Assembly (NCBI RefSeq): GCF_003286085.1
Contig: NW_020825374.1
Location: 620,001-684,000, forward strand
Source: Drosophila persimilis
Lineage: Eukaryota > Arthropoda > Insecta > Diptera > Drosophilidae
DNA: 64,000 nucleotides
Direction: 5' to 3'
The notes under the pieces were generated by a model. It worked only from the letters and a program-made list of their open reading frames with translations. It had not been told where the DNA came from and ran no database searches. The position numbers were made by a program, and so were the translations under genes. The first letter of the stretch is position 1. Each line of letters opens with the position of its first letter. This document shows, piece after piece, positions 1 to 10,025 of the stretch.

Positions 1-68
1 TCATAGGTTTATTTGAGACTCTAGTTCACAATGACCAAAGCATTCCAATTATCGAAAAGTTCAACCAT

Positions 69-1379
69 TTGCTTTCGTGTCTCTCCGGTGAAGCGTTGGG
101 AACAGTTAGGGCTTTCCAAGTAACCGAGACCAACTACGAGAAAGCAATGGCTAGCTTAAAACGGGTCTACGATAATGATTGTCTGATCTTTAAAAATCAC
201 ATTGATGCCCTATTTAGTCTTCCCAAAATGACCCAGCAATCAGCATCGTCCTTAAGAAACCTTATCGATACCGCCTCATCCATATATGGTTCGTTGTTGT
301 CGATAGGCGATGATAAAAAGATCTCGAATGCGATGATTATTCATCTCGTCTTGAGCAGAGTCGATCCGGTGACCAAAGAGAAATGGGAAGAACAGCTCGA
401 TTATGACAAACTGCCACTTTGGACGGACTGTGAAAAGTTGCTTAATCGCAGACATCAGCATCTTTCGGCCGAAAATTCGGACAAACCAAAGCAGGAGCAG
501 AAAGCTGTGCCAAGCAAGCCGCATAATCGGAGCTCATTCGCGTGTTCCACCGCGAATACCAAAAACCAACAATGCAGCTACTGCAATGCGAAAGGCCATT
601 TGTTGACAGATTGCAGTCCATTTCGTCGGCTGGCAGTAATGCAAAGGTTCGAATTCGCAAAAACTGCATCCTTGTGCATCAATTGTCTGCAGCCAGGCCA
701 CTCTGTAGTACGATGCAAAGCTAAGAAGTGTCGAGTGTGTGGCTGCTCACACCATACCTTATTGCATAGGTACACAGTGGCGAATAAAAGTCTAGCGTTA
801 CCATCACCCCCAGAGAATTCTTCTACTCCTCCCAATCAGAATCAACCTTCCACTTCGCATGCTCTCCATGCGACAGCTATGGATAGAGTTATTCTGGCTA
901 CGTCGATCGTAAGCGTCCGAACAAATAATGGTGAACATGTTTTGGCCCGAGCTCTGCTTGACTCGGGGTCTCAAACCAATTTTATAACTGAGGACTTAGC
1001 CCAGCGCTTACAGATCCGTAGGGAGGAGTCGTGTATCAACTTGCTTGGTATTGGTGAATCCAATTCACAAGTCAAGAAAAAGATACACACGGTGGTGAAG
1101 TCGCGAATTACTGGTAGTGAGTTTTCGGTTGATTTCTGGATTCTAAGGTCCATTTCGGGGTATCACCCTGATCAGACACTTAACGTGAGTGACTGGAAAA
1201 TCCCGAAGAACTTACCACTTGCAGACCCATATTTCTTCAAGCCACAGAAGATAGATATGTTGATAGGCGCAGAAAAATTTTTCGAACTTTTATCTGTTGG
1301 TCAGATTCGACAAGGTCCTGACTATCCAACTCTGCAGAAAACGCTTGGATTGTGTCGGGCAGATACACTCCAAAGGTGA
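69..1379 (+). pseudogene. BEL-1 gag C-terminal half plus aspartic protease
   Basis: The frame carries the structural gag protein fused to the retropepsin that matures it. Around residues 169-182 and 203-216 are two CCHC zinc knuckles (CSYCNAKGH... and CINCLQPGH...). They are followed by the BEL-typical cysteine/histidine block CRVCGCSHHTLLH near 222-234. The protease active site LLDSGSQ lies near residues 296-302, and the BEL linker with DWKIPKNLPLADPYFF follows. The start codon is only the first one available, because the reading frame is cut by the window edge. A small deletion near 1347 shifts the frame: the conserved GWIVSGRYTP continuation appears in the next frame from 1352, so the last residues of this frame are out of register. 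Family knowledge: BEL gag, PR and pol are one polyprotein. Confidence 0.88.
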
Positions 1380-1804
1380 CTGCCACCCAAGAAGCTAGGA
1401 ATTGTTTGAGTTGTCGAGAAGAGTCAGTGATCCACATCGACAATACATTACAAAAGTTTTGGTCACTGGAAGAATTGCCGTCTTCTAAAAAGTCTTTATC
1501 TCCTGAACACAAGTTATGTGAAAAGCATTATAGAAGGACTACTCAGGTCGTGCCTTCAGGTCGGTTTGAAGTAAGACTGCCGTTCAAATCAGATCCCAGT
1601 ATCTTAGGCAACTCCTTTGAAGTGGCTAAACGGCGGTTTTTATTGCTTGAAAAAAGATTGTCTCGTGACCCCGAGTTGCAGAAAATGTACTTGGAGTTGG
1701 AAGAGTTGGAATGGAAGAGTACCTCTCCTTGGGTCACATGTCTACCACAGACAACACAATCCCCAAAACTCCACATTATTTCATTCCACATCAGTGTGTG
1801 TTGA
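1352..1804 (+). pseudogene. BEL-1 protease-RT linker fragment
   Basis: This segment continues the BEL-1 polyprotein after the frameshift near 1347. It begins with VSGRYTPKV, the usual end of the protease-proximal region, and contains the conserved linker with FWSLEELP and EHKLCEKHY, where BEL polyproteins have a long acidic spacer before the RT fingers. A second frameshift near 1709 ends the useful part. The RT proper resumes in another frame with EYLSLGHM at about 1714, so residues after about 119 are out of register. The fragment has no function on its own; it is a broken piece of the same gene as its two neighbours. Confidence 0.8.
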
Positions 1805-3981
1805 GGCCTCAAAGAACGTCGACCAAGCTCCGCGTCGTTTTCGATGCGTCTTGTAAAACGTCCTCTCACGTGGGCTTGAACGACATATTGATGGTCGGTC
1901 CTACGATACAGGATGAGCTGTATTCGACATTGCTCCGATTCAGACTACACAGGTACGCCTTGACAGCCGATGTCAAGAAGATGTATCGCCAAGTCTGGGT
2001 CGCTGATGCGGATAGACAATTCCAGCTCATAGTGTGGAGAAGAGACCCGTCTGAGTCCTTGAGAATATACCAGCTCAACACCGTAACATATGGGACTGGA
2101 CCAGCCCCATTTTTGGCTATTCGGTGTTTGAAGAGGTTGAGTGAGTCTGCAAAACTCTCATTCCCTAAAGCTGCTGAAGTTATTGACTCCGACTTCTATG
2201 TCGATGACATGTTGACTGGTGCTGGTTGCGTAGAGGAGTTAAAGACAATTAAGTCTGATGTGGCTCAGGTTCTTCAAACCGCTGGGTTTGAATTGACTAA
2301 ATGGTTTTCGAACTCACCTGAGGTCACCGCATCCGAGAGCACAGTTAAACCGATAACGATCTCGGACTCAGAGTCAACTAAGGCGTTAGGAATATCGTGG
2401 CTGCCACACGAAGACGTCTTTAAGTTCCAAATTGACACGTCAGTTATGGGTCTCCGAGCGACAAAACGGAACATATCATCGGTGACATCAAAGCTGTTTG
2501 ACCCCCTTGGCTTGTTAAGTCCTTTAGTAATTAAGGGAAAGATCCTACTGCAGGAGCTTTGGCTCAACAAGCTAGATTGGGATGAGTCAATTCCAATGAA
2601 CTTGGAAACAGCATGGAACTTATTAAAAGAATCCTTGGGTCAGTTGAAGAAGATTACCATACCTCGATTTGTGCATACTGATCCCATGTCACCGATTCAA
2701 GTACATGCCTTTGCCGACGCATCCATGAGAGCTTATGGAGCCTGCGTCTATATCCGTAGAAAGACTGCAGAAGGTTTCAAGGTCTCCTTGTTGACTGCAA
2801 AGTCGAAAGTAGCGCCACTCAAGACGAAAACGCTCCCAAGGCTTGAGTTATGTGCCGCTCACCTTCTAGCAGACCTTTGTCACCGAATCAAATCACTGCT
2901 CAAGGTTCCAATTGATAAAATGATATTCTGGTCAGATTCAGAAGTTACTCTTCATTGGATCAGATCCCACCCTTCGTCGTTGTCAACATTCGTTGTGAAC
3001 CGAGTAGCGGAGATTCAAGAGTGGTCAAGTGAAGCTACGTGGCGGCATGTGCCAACAAACCAGAACCCAGCAGACATAGTTTTGAGAGGTTGTGACGTAG
3101 AGGAAATCGTGCAGTCGATCTGGTTTGGTGGACCAGAGTTCTTAAAGTTTGAAGAAGAGAGCTGGCCCAGAAATCCACACTTCGAGCTTTCCGAAGAAGA
3201 GATACAGATGGAAAGTCGGAAGAAATCGGTCGGACTGACCGTCGCGGCCAAGCCAAATTACTTAGTGGATGTAATCGAGGGATACTCACACCTCAAACTG
3301 CTAAGAGTGTTCGTTTTCGTGTTCCGCTTCATCCGAAAATGCAAAGACAAAAGTCTCAACTTTGGAAAAATTCCGTCATCCGTAGAATACGACGAGGCGT
3401 TTCTAAAAATAGTCGAAATAACACAGAAAAATGAGTCTCAAGAAGATATTGAAAGGGTTCGTAAAGGCACCAAGTTAGACCCCAGTCTTCAGCGCTTGAA
3501 TCCCTTCATCCATGAAGAGGCTGGGACATGGTGCTCTTTTTCGTTGTTGCGAGTTGGGGGGCGACTAGTTAACGCTCCTATGTCATATAATGCCAAGTTT
3601 CCCTTGCTATTGACAAAGCGCTCGCAGTTTGTACAGACATACGTTCGCTATCTGCATCAAACGAATTTTCATGCCGGCCCACGAGCACTCGTGAGTATCC
3701 TTAGACAGCGCATTTGGATAGTGAATGCTCAGGCCGTCTGCAGGGCGACAGTTAGGTCGTGTATTCGTTGCTTTAAATGCAAGCCGCTACTCCAGACCCA
3801 AATGATGGGCAACTTACCCGCAGACCGGCTCCGTGCTCTCCGCCCATTTTCAGTATGTGGCGTTGATTTTTGTGGCCCAGTCTATACGACTCTGAAAATT
3901 CGTGGAAGGCCCCCTTATAAGTCCTACATAGCGTTATTTGTCTGTTTTGCGTCCAAGGCGGTTCATTTAGAAATTGCGTGA
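1711..3981 (+). pseudogene. BEL-1 reverse transcriptase, RNase H and integrase N-terminus
   Basis: The first ~330 residues are the BEL/Pao reverse transcriptase. LRVVFDAS lies near residue 40, the Asp-containing block ALTADVKKMYRQV follows, and the catalytic YVDD is at residues 163-166 (2197-2208). RNase H follows with FADASMRAYGACVY near residue 335 and a downstream WSDSEVTLHWI block. The integrase HHCC zinc-binding module lies near residues 648-690 (YLHQTNFHAG ... CIRCFKC). The first catalytic Asp of the DDE core is in GVDFCGP near residue 718. The frame ends in KAVHLEIA directly followed by a stop. About 35-40 residues usual between this motif and the second catalytic Asp are missing, so the integrase core is deleted here. 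The RT and RNase H parts look free of stops. Confidence 0.9.
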
Positions 3982-4685
3982 ACTGCGACAACGCGACAAA
4001 TTTCGTCGGAGCAAGTCGCCACTTCAGCGAACTGCGGAGGAAGATAGAGGCGGAAGCGGATGCGATACGCGAATTTGCGTCAAGAAGCGGGTGCGAGTTT
4101 GCCTTCATACCACCTCGAGCACCGCACATGGGCGGACTTTGGGAGGCCGGTGTGAAGTCTGCCAAGGGCCTACTCCTACGGGCAGTCGGAAGCGCTCTCC
4201 TCACCGCAGAGGACCTGAAGACCGTGCTGGTCGGGATCGAGGCGGTACTCAACTCGCGCCCGCTAGGACCCCTAAGCCCAGACCCAAGCGACGGAGACGC
4301 ACTGACTCCCGGGCACCTGCTGACAGGCGGGCCGCTCATCGCACCCCCAGCACCCAGGACCCCGGACCAGGAGGGTCTGAGCTGCTTAAAGCGATGGCGG
4401 CTTGTCTCGTCAGCCAGGCAAATGTTCTGGCAGCGATGGTCCCGGGAGTATGTGTTGGGATTGCAAATAAGATGCAAGTGGCACCAGGAGGAGCCAAACA
4501 TAAAGGAAGGCGACCTCGTAATCGTCGCCGAGGACAACCTGCCCCCTCAACAGTGGCTCCTCGGAAGGGTGGTCGGAACAACCGCCGGGCAGGACGGAAG
4601 GGTCAGAGTGGTCGAGCTAAGGACGAGCAGCGGAGCCACGTTCAGGAGGCCAATCCACAAATTGGCGCTTCTGCCAATGGTTTGA
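3978..4685 (+). pseudogene. BEL-1 integrase C-terminal part
   Basis: This frame resumes the integrase after the deletion at ~3980. The second catalytic Asp is in CDNATNFVGA at the very start, and the catalytic Glu is in GGLWEAGVKSAK near residue 56. It then has the BEL-typical LNSRPLGPLSPDPSD and LTPGHLLTGGPL blocks and the C-terminal tail VVELRTSSGATFRRPIHKLALLP. It overlaps the preceding frame by four bases in a different phase. That is a product of the deletion, not a natural translational overlap. The end of the coding part lies 27 bases before the putative LTR start, as expected for an env-less BEL element. Confidence 0.87.
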
Positions 4686-4712
4686 AGCCTTCCAGGCCTT
4701 CAACGGGGCCGG

Positions 4713-4985
4713 TGTAGCGCCATTTGGATAAAAATAATTGTTATTAGGATAGTATTTCATGAAGTCTAGTGTAAGTTAGGCTAGGGCAAAGCGGGAGCGC
4801 AATAAAAGCTCGCTCTCTCGCTCTTGGCGAATTCGCCCCGCTTTGCCACCGTAGGTAAGGTAGGCACAGAAGAAATTGTTTTAATATATGAAGGAAGTCC
4901 AGAAAAATCCATGAAATCGAACGCACGCACTCCTTTTTTTCGTCTTATTAAAATACAAAATTGCAGTCACCCAAGTTGTTGCGGT
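4713..4985 (+). repeat. probable BEL-1 3' LTR (right end uncertain)
   Basis: The sequence begins with TGT directly after the G-rich tract following the integrase gene. It holds an AATAAA polyadenylation-like signal near 4801 and is AT-rich afterwards. The partner 5' LTR lies outside the window, so the boundary cannot be confirmed by comparison, and the right end is a guess. Between 4986 and 5036 I see only AT-rich sequence with no recognisable feature. Confidence 0.45.
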
Positions 4986-5036
4986 ATCGTAATTTAGAAA
5001 AACTCTTCTAAAATTTCAGTAGCTCTTCAGGCCCTG

Positions 5037-5333
5037 GTGGTCAACAATTTTAAGAAAATGCACACCAGGACAATTGCGACCACCAGTATTGGTACCCAAA
5101 CAGCTGCGAAGCCACCGCACAACGGCTCAAAGAGGCTGCGCGAGTCGCCCCAAATGGCTGCTGAGCCCACAAAGAGGCAGAGAGGTACAGTGGACTATGG
5201 TGCCACCCCAGCCGCTAAGAAACAGCTCAAGTGGCAGCAGGTGGAGGAGCCCCGTGAGTGCGAGCCAAGGCCAGACGCGATAATCATTGAACCCCAGGGC
5301 GAGCTTAGCTTTAGCGACATCCTCCGTATGGTC
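5037..5333 (+). pseudogene. LOA-like ORF1 (gag-like) fragment
   Basis: A basic, proline- and glutamine-rich stretch with two KRQRG/KKQLK-like clusters ends in LSFSDILRM. That ending resembles the SFAQMARER block seen at the equivalent place in the LOA-1 ORF1 of this window (near 32045). I infer a piece of a related non-LTR ORF1, an RNA-binding protein; no zinc knuckle is retained. The reading frame goes on to 5402, but the part after about 5333 does not resemble ORF1 and probably belongs to the next element. Confidence 0.4.
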
Positions 5334-5339
5334 GTTCTC

Positions 5340-5794
5340 TTTCGTAGTGATCAGACCCGTTTTTGTTTTGCGCTCCGCATTTTTTCCTTTTGTTTTGAAT
5401 AAACAGCCGGTATTTTCCTAAATAAACTTTAATCAACTTCCTAACCAGCCTAACAATCTGGAAACCTATTCTATTCTGCGAGTCCATGCAGAATGTTAAA
5501 ACATTATTTAACTTTTTATTTTTCGGCGTCGGCTTGTGCTTGTGTTTGTGTTGTTGCAGTGAGTGTGTACGCATTACATTGCATTACAGTCCGCTCTCGT
5601 TTTGTAGCTTTTGTTGTATTTTCACTCTCTCCCTATCACCTAAACTTAAATAACTGGTCTTTCTCTCTCGCCCTCGTAACTCGTAACTTTCTGTTCAGTA
5701 GCTCTCTCTCTCTCTCTCATTAGCTGCTGCTGCAACTGTTCTCCTCTCCTCCTATTAGCGTTTGTCTGGCACACTGGTTTGATAGCCATTTGTC
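5340..5794 (+). other. AT-rich segment, probable CR1-A 5' UTR
   Basis: No gene is visible. The segment precedes the CR1-A ORF1 and includes a short CT microsatellite at about 5699-5719 and G/T-rich stretches. It is assigned to the CR1 5' UTR only by position. The left boundary with the LOA-like scrap is not defined. Confidence 0.35.
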
Positions 5795-6690
5795 TTGAAA
5801 TATTATTTGATTTTAATTTTAATTTTGTTCAAATTTTTTAATATAGAGTTTTCTGTTGTATGTGCCAAAAAATCATGCCATAATCAGATCACCCACGATC
5901 AGCCGATTATCCCCTGCTGGCTCTGCGACAGCGTAGTGCTCGCAAAATACGCTGGATTTTCTGGCCTTGTGAGTGATGCCATTTCAAAGCGTAATGGTTT
6001 GCACTACAGTTGCGAGGCATGCCGTGCGGTGGAGAAAGACATGGTAGCTTTTATGAGGCAGACGCGGAGTGGCTTTAAGGAGCTGACCGTTGGTTTTAAA
6101 AACCAATACGATCGGCTCCTAGCCATGGAGGCTCAGTTTAGCGGTTTAAAACTGCTGAATGAGTCTCCGAGGCGCAAAAAGGCGCGGGATCTGCAAATGC
6201 CAACCGTCACTCAGCCGTGCGCCGCCGAAAAACTGACTCCGATCACTCCAAGTGTGCAGCAGTTGATCTCGTTTGCCACTCCAAGAGCAACGACAGCTGC
6301 TGGCGATGCAGATTCGGTAGCCAGTTGTGACTAAACAACTGGTGGGAGTCCCACCAAAACGACAAGTTTTTGTTTCCCGGCTGGCCCCTGACCTCACATC
6401 TAATGATGAAATTACTTTTATTCAAAGCAAAATAAAAGCCGTGGGCTTAAAGGTGGAGAAATTTAACTTCTCTTATGCCAGGGAGATAGCCTCGTTTAAG
6501 ATAAGCATCTCCCCAACTCAATTTGACACCATTTGCTCCGCCAAATTTTGGCCGGAGCATTTGGTTGTGAAGGAGTTTAGGGCTAAGAAGAAGAAGAGGC
6601 CCCCATATCCCTTCGAAATCTTTCCAGTGTGCCACCCTCAACCTCAACTTCCTCTTCCTCAACTTCCCGTCTTGCTTCCACCTTTCCAAA
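5795..6690 (+). pseudogene. CR1-A ORF1 with PHD-like zinc finger
   Basis: ORF1 of CR1 elements encodes an RNA-binding, particle-forming protein, and several CR1 ORF1s carry a PHD finger. Here the first frame (5795-6334) has a cysteine-rich pattern CAKKSCHN...CWLCD...HYSCEACR, followed by a helical region with FMRQTRSGFKEL and SPRRKKARD. The second frame (from 6327) has VSRLAPDLTSNDEI and FDTICSAKFWPEHL, an RRM-like C-terminal part. A frameshift near 6330 joins the two. The first ~25 residues look like AT-rich leader rather than protein, and no convincing native ATG is seen before the zinc finger. Compare the better copy on the minus strand at 29011-30018. Confidence 0.7.
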
Positions 6691-6691
6691 A

Positions 6692-7654
6692 GGTAAGCTC
6701 AGCATTCTTTTCCGGGATAGTGTTGCATTTGCTTCCCACGTTATTGTGTTTACTGAAACCTGGTTACAGCCGGACATTCTTAGTTCCGAGGTTTTGGCAG
6801 GTCGGTATACAACTTTTAGAGAGGACCGTTCGTCTCGACGTGCAGGAGGGGTTCTCATTGCAGTGGACTCTTACATCACGTCAGAACACTTCACAGTCCA
6901 AGTTCAACAGGAACTGGAATTGCTGTGTGTAAAACTGATACTTCCCGCTTTCGCTATATTCATTACTTGCTCGTATATCCCACCTTCTTCGGATATTTCA
7001 ATTTATGAGCAGCACTTGTCCGCTTTAACCGCTGTTGCTTCCTCGCTATCTGATAAAGATCGTATGATAGTTCTTGGTGACTTCAACTTGCCAGGAACTG
7101 TTTGGTCTTCGGTAAACGAGTCTAGTATCCTAGTGCCCATGTCACGACATGACTTTGTTGACGGCTTGCTTGAACTGTCCCTGTCTCAAGTCAATCGTGT
7201 GAAAAATTCCTTGGGTCGATTGCTTGATCTGTGCTTTGTATCGGATCCGACCATAGTGTTGTTAACCCGAGCCCTTCCGCTAACTATACCTGAAGACGCC
7301 TACCACCCTACTTTCGAGGTGTCGCTAGATATAGGACCAACTGTATTGGATCGGTCGAGTAGACTACCTGAACGTGTGCGCTGTTTTCGTATTGCCGAGT
7401 TTGCGAAGCTTAATAACCTCATTAGGGATTTTGATTGGTCCGCTTTGTACTTGTGCACTGATTTCATAAAAGGCACAAACATTTTTTACAATGCTCTTGG
7501 CACATTTTTTGATTCTTGTGTCCCGCTTTCTTGTCCGAATAGATCTGGAAAATTCCCTTGCTTTCAGTTCTTAATGCTCAATGCTATAGGAACTACCTAT
7601 CTCGATGCAGGATACGTTTTTCTCAGGACCCTAAACAGTTTTACTGCTTCGTAG
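6692..7654 (+). pseudogene. CR1-A ORF2 endonuclease domain
   Basis: This is the endonuclease that nicks target DNA for target-primed reverse transcription. Visible motifs are VIVFTETWL (catalytic Glu region), RRAGGVLIAVDS, ITCSYIPPSSD, the catalytic VLGDFNLPGTVW and the late LLDLCFVSD. The N-terminal ~60 residues before KLSILFRDS are missing or out of frame, so the first strand with the N-site Asn is not visible. Near 7562 a deletion of about 111 bp, relative to CR1-B, removes the linker to the reverse transcriptase and puts the remainder out of frame. Confidence 0.78.
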
Positions 7655-7668
7655 ACAGTTAGCGTAGA

Positions 7669-8361
7669 ATGTCAGCACACCCATCCTCGATATCCATTTG
7701 TTATACATCGACAAATAATGATCAGGCAATTGCCGATCTTTTTGCCCAATTTTTCCAAACCACCTCTTCTGAGGAAAGATACTCTGGTCATCCGTACCCA
7801 TACGGTTTACCGAGGTCGAACGGCATTTTCAGTCCCTTGTTCAATGAATGTTCCCTACTTCATGATCTTCGACTAGTTAAGCCGGTGTTTTCACCGGGTC
7901 CAGACGGGGTTCCAGGTTGTGTACTCAGGTACTGCGCCGAGGCACTGTGTGGACCTTTGCTTAAACTATTTACCCTATCCATTGATTCTTCTTGCTTCCC
8001 CCCGATCTGGAAGGAATCGTTTATAATTCCTCTCCATAAAAAACGTAGCAAGTTTGATGCAAAATATTATAGAGGTATAGCAAAGTTATCCACTATTCCC
8101 AAAATGTTTGAGAAGGTTTTAACTCCGCACTTGCAACATCTTTGCAAGTCACTTATATCTCCAACTCAGCATGGATTTATAAGACGGCGATCAACCACCA
8201 CGAACTTGTTAGAGTTTACTTCTTTCAGTATTAAAGGCTTTCAAGGTAACTTTCAGACGGATGTTATTTACACCGACTTTAGTAAAGCATTCGACTCTGT
8301 AAACCATTCCCTTTTGAAACCTTTTAGGGTTTCCGCCCAACCTCATAAGATGGATTTCTAG
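7669..8361 (+). pseudogene. CR1-A ORF2 reverse transcriptase, N-terminal part
   Basis: The fragment holds the RT fingers: FSPGPDGVPGCVLRYCAEAL, PPIWKESFIIPLHKK, GIAKLSTIPKMFEKVL, QHGFIRRRSTTTNLLEF and the catalytic Asp block YTDFSKAFDSVNHSLL. An ~11-base deletion near 8320, relative to CR1-B, removes the AHKLDLLG region and shifts the frame, which then stops at 8361. It is continuous with the next fragment in the ancestral gene. Confidence 0.85.
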
Positions 8362-9288
8362 CTATCTTTGTTCCAGGTCTCAAAGAGTCCTCTTCAAAAA
8401 CTCCCTCTCTTCACCAGTAAAGGTTTCTTCCGGAGTAGCACAGGGCTGCCATCTAGGCCCCTTACTCTTCACACTCTTTATTAATGACTTGCCTTCGGTA
8501 TTAAATTACTCTGGAGTACTTATGTTTGCGGATGATGTTAAACTCTGTGTCCAGTATAAGGACATTTCATTTCATTCTCGCTTGTAGTCCGTTCTCAACA
8601 ACTTTCAGTCATGGTTCTGTGCAAACTTGTTACAACTGAATGCCACGAAATGCAAAGTAATGATATTTCATGGTTCTAGCCCCTTGTTGGCTCCCTATAC
8701 TCTATGTGGCGATCCTCTTGAGAGAATTACCCTGGTGAATGATCTTGGTGTCTTATTAGACGCAAAGTTAAAGTTTTCCGAACACATTTCTACCATGGTA
8801 AATAATGCCATGGGCGTGCTTGGGTTTATAAAGAGGTGGTCAAAAGAATTTGACGACCCCTATATAACAAAGACTGTCTATACCTCGCTTGTTCGTCGGA
8901 TTTTAAAATACGGTTCCTGTGTATGGTGCCCTCAGTACAAAGTACACCAGGACCGTATAGAATTAGTACAGAAAAACTTTTTACTCTTTGCTCTGCGGGG
9001 CCTTAACTGGGATGAAGGTGTGAGACTCCCATCTTACTCTAGCAGACTGCTATTAGTAAACCTCCCATCCTTAGTTAACCGTAGAAAAATGCTTGGTGTG
9101 ATTTTTATGCACAACTTGATCAGGGGTGACATAGACAGCCCTGATCTGTTGAGCCGCATAAACTTCACGATTCCTAGTAGACTTACTAGAAATTTTATAC
9201 CGTTGTTCCTTCCAGTTTGTAGATCGAATTATTCCTTGTATGAACCGTTAAGGGTCTTATGCTCGGATTATAGTTCCCTCTACCCTAT
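8362..9288 (+). pseudogene. CR1-A ORF2 reverse transcriptase, C-terminal part
   Basis: After the frameshift the palm continues with the GCHLGPLLFTLFINDLPS block. The catalytic box is changed to FADDV (8527-8541; YADDV in CR1-B), and a TAG stop follows near 8587. From 8627 the frame runs through the thumb (KRWSKEFDDPYITKTVYTSLV, YGSCVWCPQYKVHQDR, LTRNFIPLFLPVCRSNY) and is cut by the BEL LTR at 9289. The last ~16 residues of the open frame (to 9337) are LTR sequence, not CR1 protein. Confidence 0.85.
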
Positions 9289-9661
9289 TGTTCGGAGCAG
9301 AGCCCAGCCGATTAGCGGCTTGCCAATTAGCACCTAATTCTTGGCCCTCAGCCGATTATCTTGTTTGTTACTTATGTCTATGTCACTCATTTGTTTGTAA
9401 AAGCTTTGGGCTTGTTTGCCCTGCTAAACGCTCTCTGCCAGATCGCTCTTCGCTATCTCCGCTTTGCGTCTGCCTACCGACGTCTGCCGAGCGAAGCTGC
9501 GCTTAGTGATCGGAGCGGCAATGTAAAGGGCAGGTAAGCCACACTTGCAATTTGGATGTCACGCATTAAAGAACATATCGTAATTTTATTTCAGCGCCGA
9601 GTTTTATTTAATTCAAAATAATTAGTCGGCCGATTGGGGATAAAAAAAAATTATCTCCACA
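9289..9661 (+). repeat. BEL-2 5' LTR
   Basis: It starts TGTTCGGAGCAGA and ends ...CTCCACA, and is a direct match to 12035-12404. A 72-codon open frame inside it is duplicated in both LTRs and is not considered a gene. Confidence 0.9.
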
Positions 9662-9668
9662 TAAAATT

Positions 9669-9686
9669 TGGTGACCCCGACGTGAT
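9669..9686 (+). promoter_or_regulatory. primer binding site, tRNA-Trp type
   Basis: TGGTGACCCCGACGTGAT is complementary to the 3' end of animal tRNA-Trp including CCA. It lies seven bases after the 5' LTR. The same 18-mer occurs on the minus strand at 49808-49825 in BEL-4. Confidence 0.85.
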
Positions 9687-10025
9687 CTCGGAGATGCAGT
9701 GTCAATTAATAATCGTTCGCGATCGGCATTCGTTAGCCTTAGCAAATTTTCGGCGTTTAAGCACAATTCGGTGCTAAAACATACTTACATACTCGTATTG
9801 CTGGCTATTAATTTCTCTGTCGGGACAATTCGGTCAGTGCAGTGCGGTAGGCAGTGCAGCGAACTCACTAATACACAAAAGCGGAGTAGAAAGCGGAATC
9901 GGACAGCTCGCACAGCCGCACAGCTAAAGGCATTAGCTGTAATCCCTTTGCTTTCGGTTCCCACGTTTATACGTATACAGGGTGTCTTTTTCGGGGGTGC
10001 TGAGTGACTCTTTTAAAACCTCAAC

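Larger units (their letters stand above)
1..4712 (+). mobile_element. BEL/Pao LTR retrotransposon BEL-1, internal region, 5' end outside window
   Basis: This is a gag-protease-RT-RNase H-integrase reading order typical of Insecta BEL/Pao elements. It starts inside gag at the window edge and ends just before a TGT-starting sequence at 4713 that I read as the 3' LTR. A G-rich run (4703-4712) sits immediately before it, where a polypurine tract is expected. The polyprotein is broken by frameshifts near 1347 and 1709 and by an internal integrase deletion at about 3980, so the copy is inactive as it stands. The 5' LTR and primer binding site are not in the window. The superfamily is certain; the family name is not determined. 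Confidence 0.9.
5795..9288 (+). mobile_element. CR1-clade non-LTR retrotransposon copy A, main part
   Basis: The order is ORF1 with a PHD-type zinc finger, then ORF2 with an apurinic-type endonuclease and reverse transcriptase and no RNase H. This is the CR1 arrangement of Drosophila. It is interrupted at 9288/9289 by a BEL element; the CR1 3' end resumes at 12405. Against CR1-B, copy A lacks about 111 bp near 7562 (CR1-B 26795-26905) and about 11 bp near 8320, and it has a stop near 8587. Confidence 0.85.

Noticed and set aside
3773..4537. 254-codon minus-strand frame rich in Ser, Pro and Arg
   Set aside because: It is the complement of the BEL-1 integrase region in GC-rich sequence; no motif supports a gene.
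4986..5036. Intron acceptor-like TTTCAG before the 5037 frame
   Set aside because: No upstream exon or donor could be linked, and the frame looks like a LOA-type ORF1 scrap.
9288..9506. 72-codon frame present twice (also 12034-12252)
   Set aside because: It lies entirely inside the two BEL-2 LTRs and includes the LTR start; duplicate presence follows from LTR structure.
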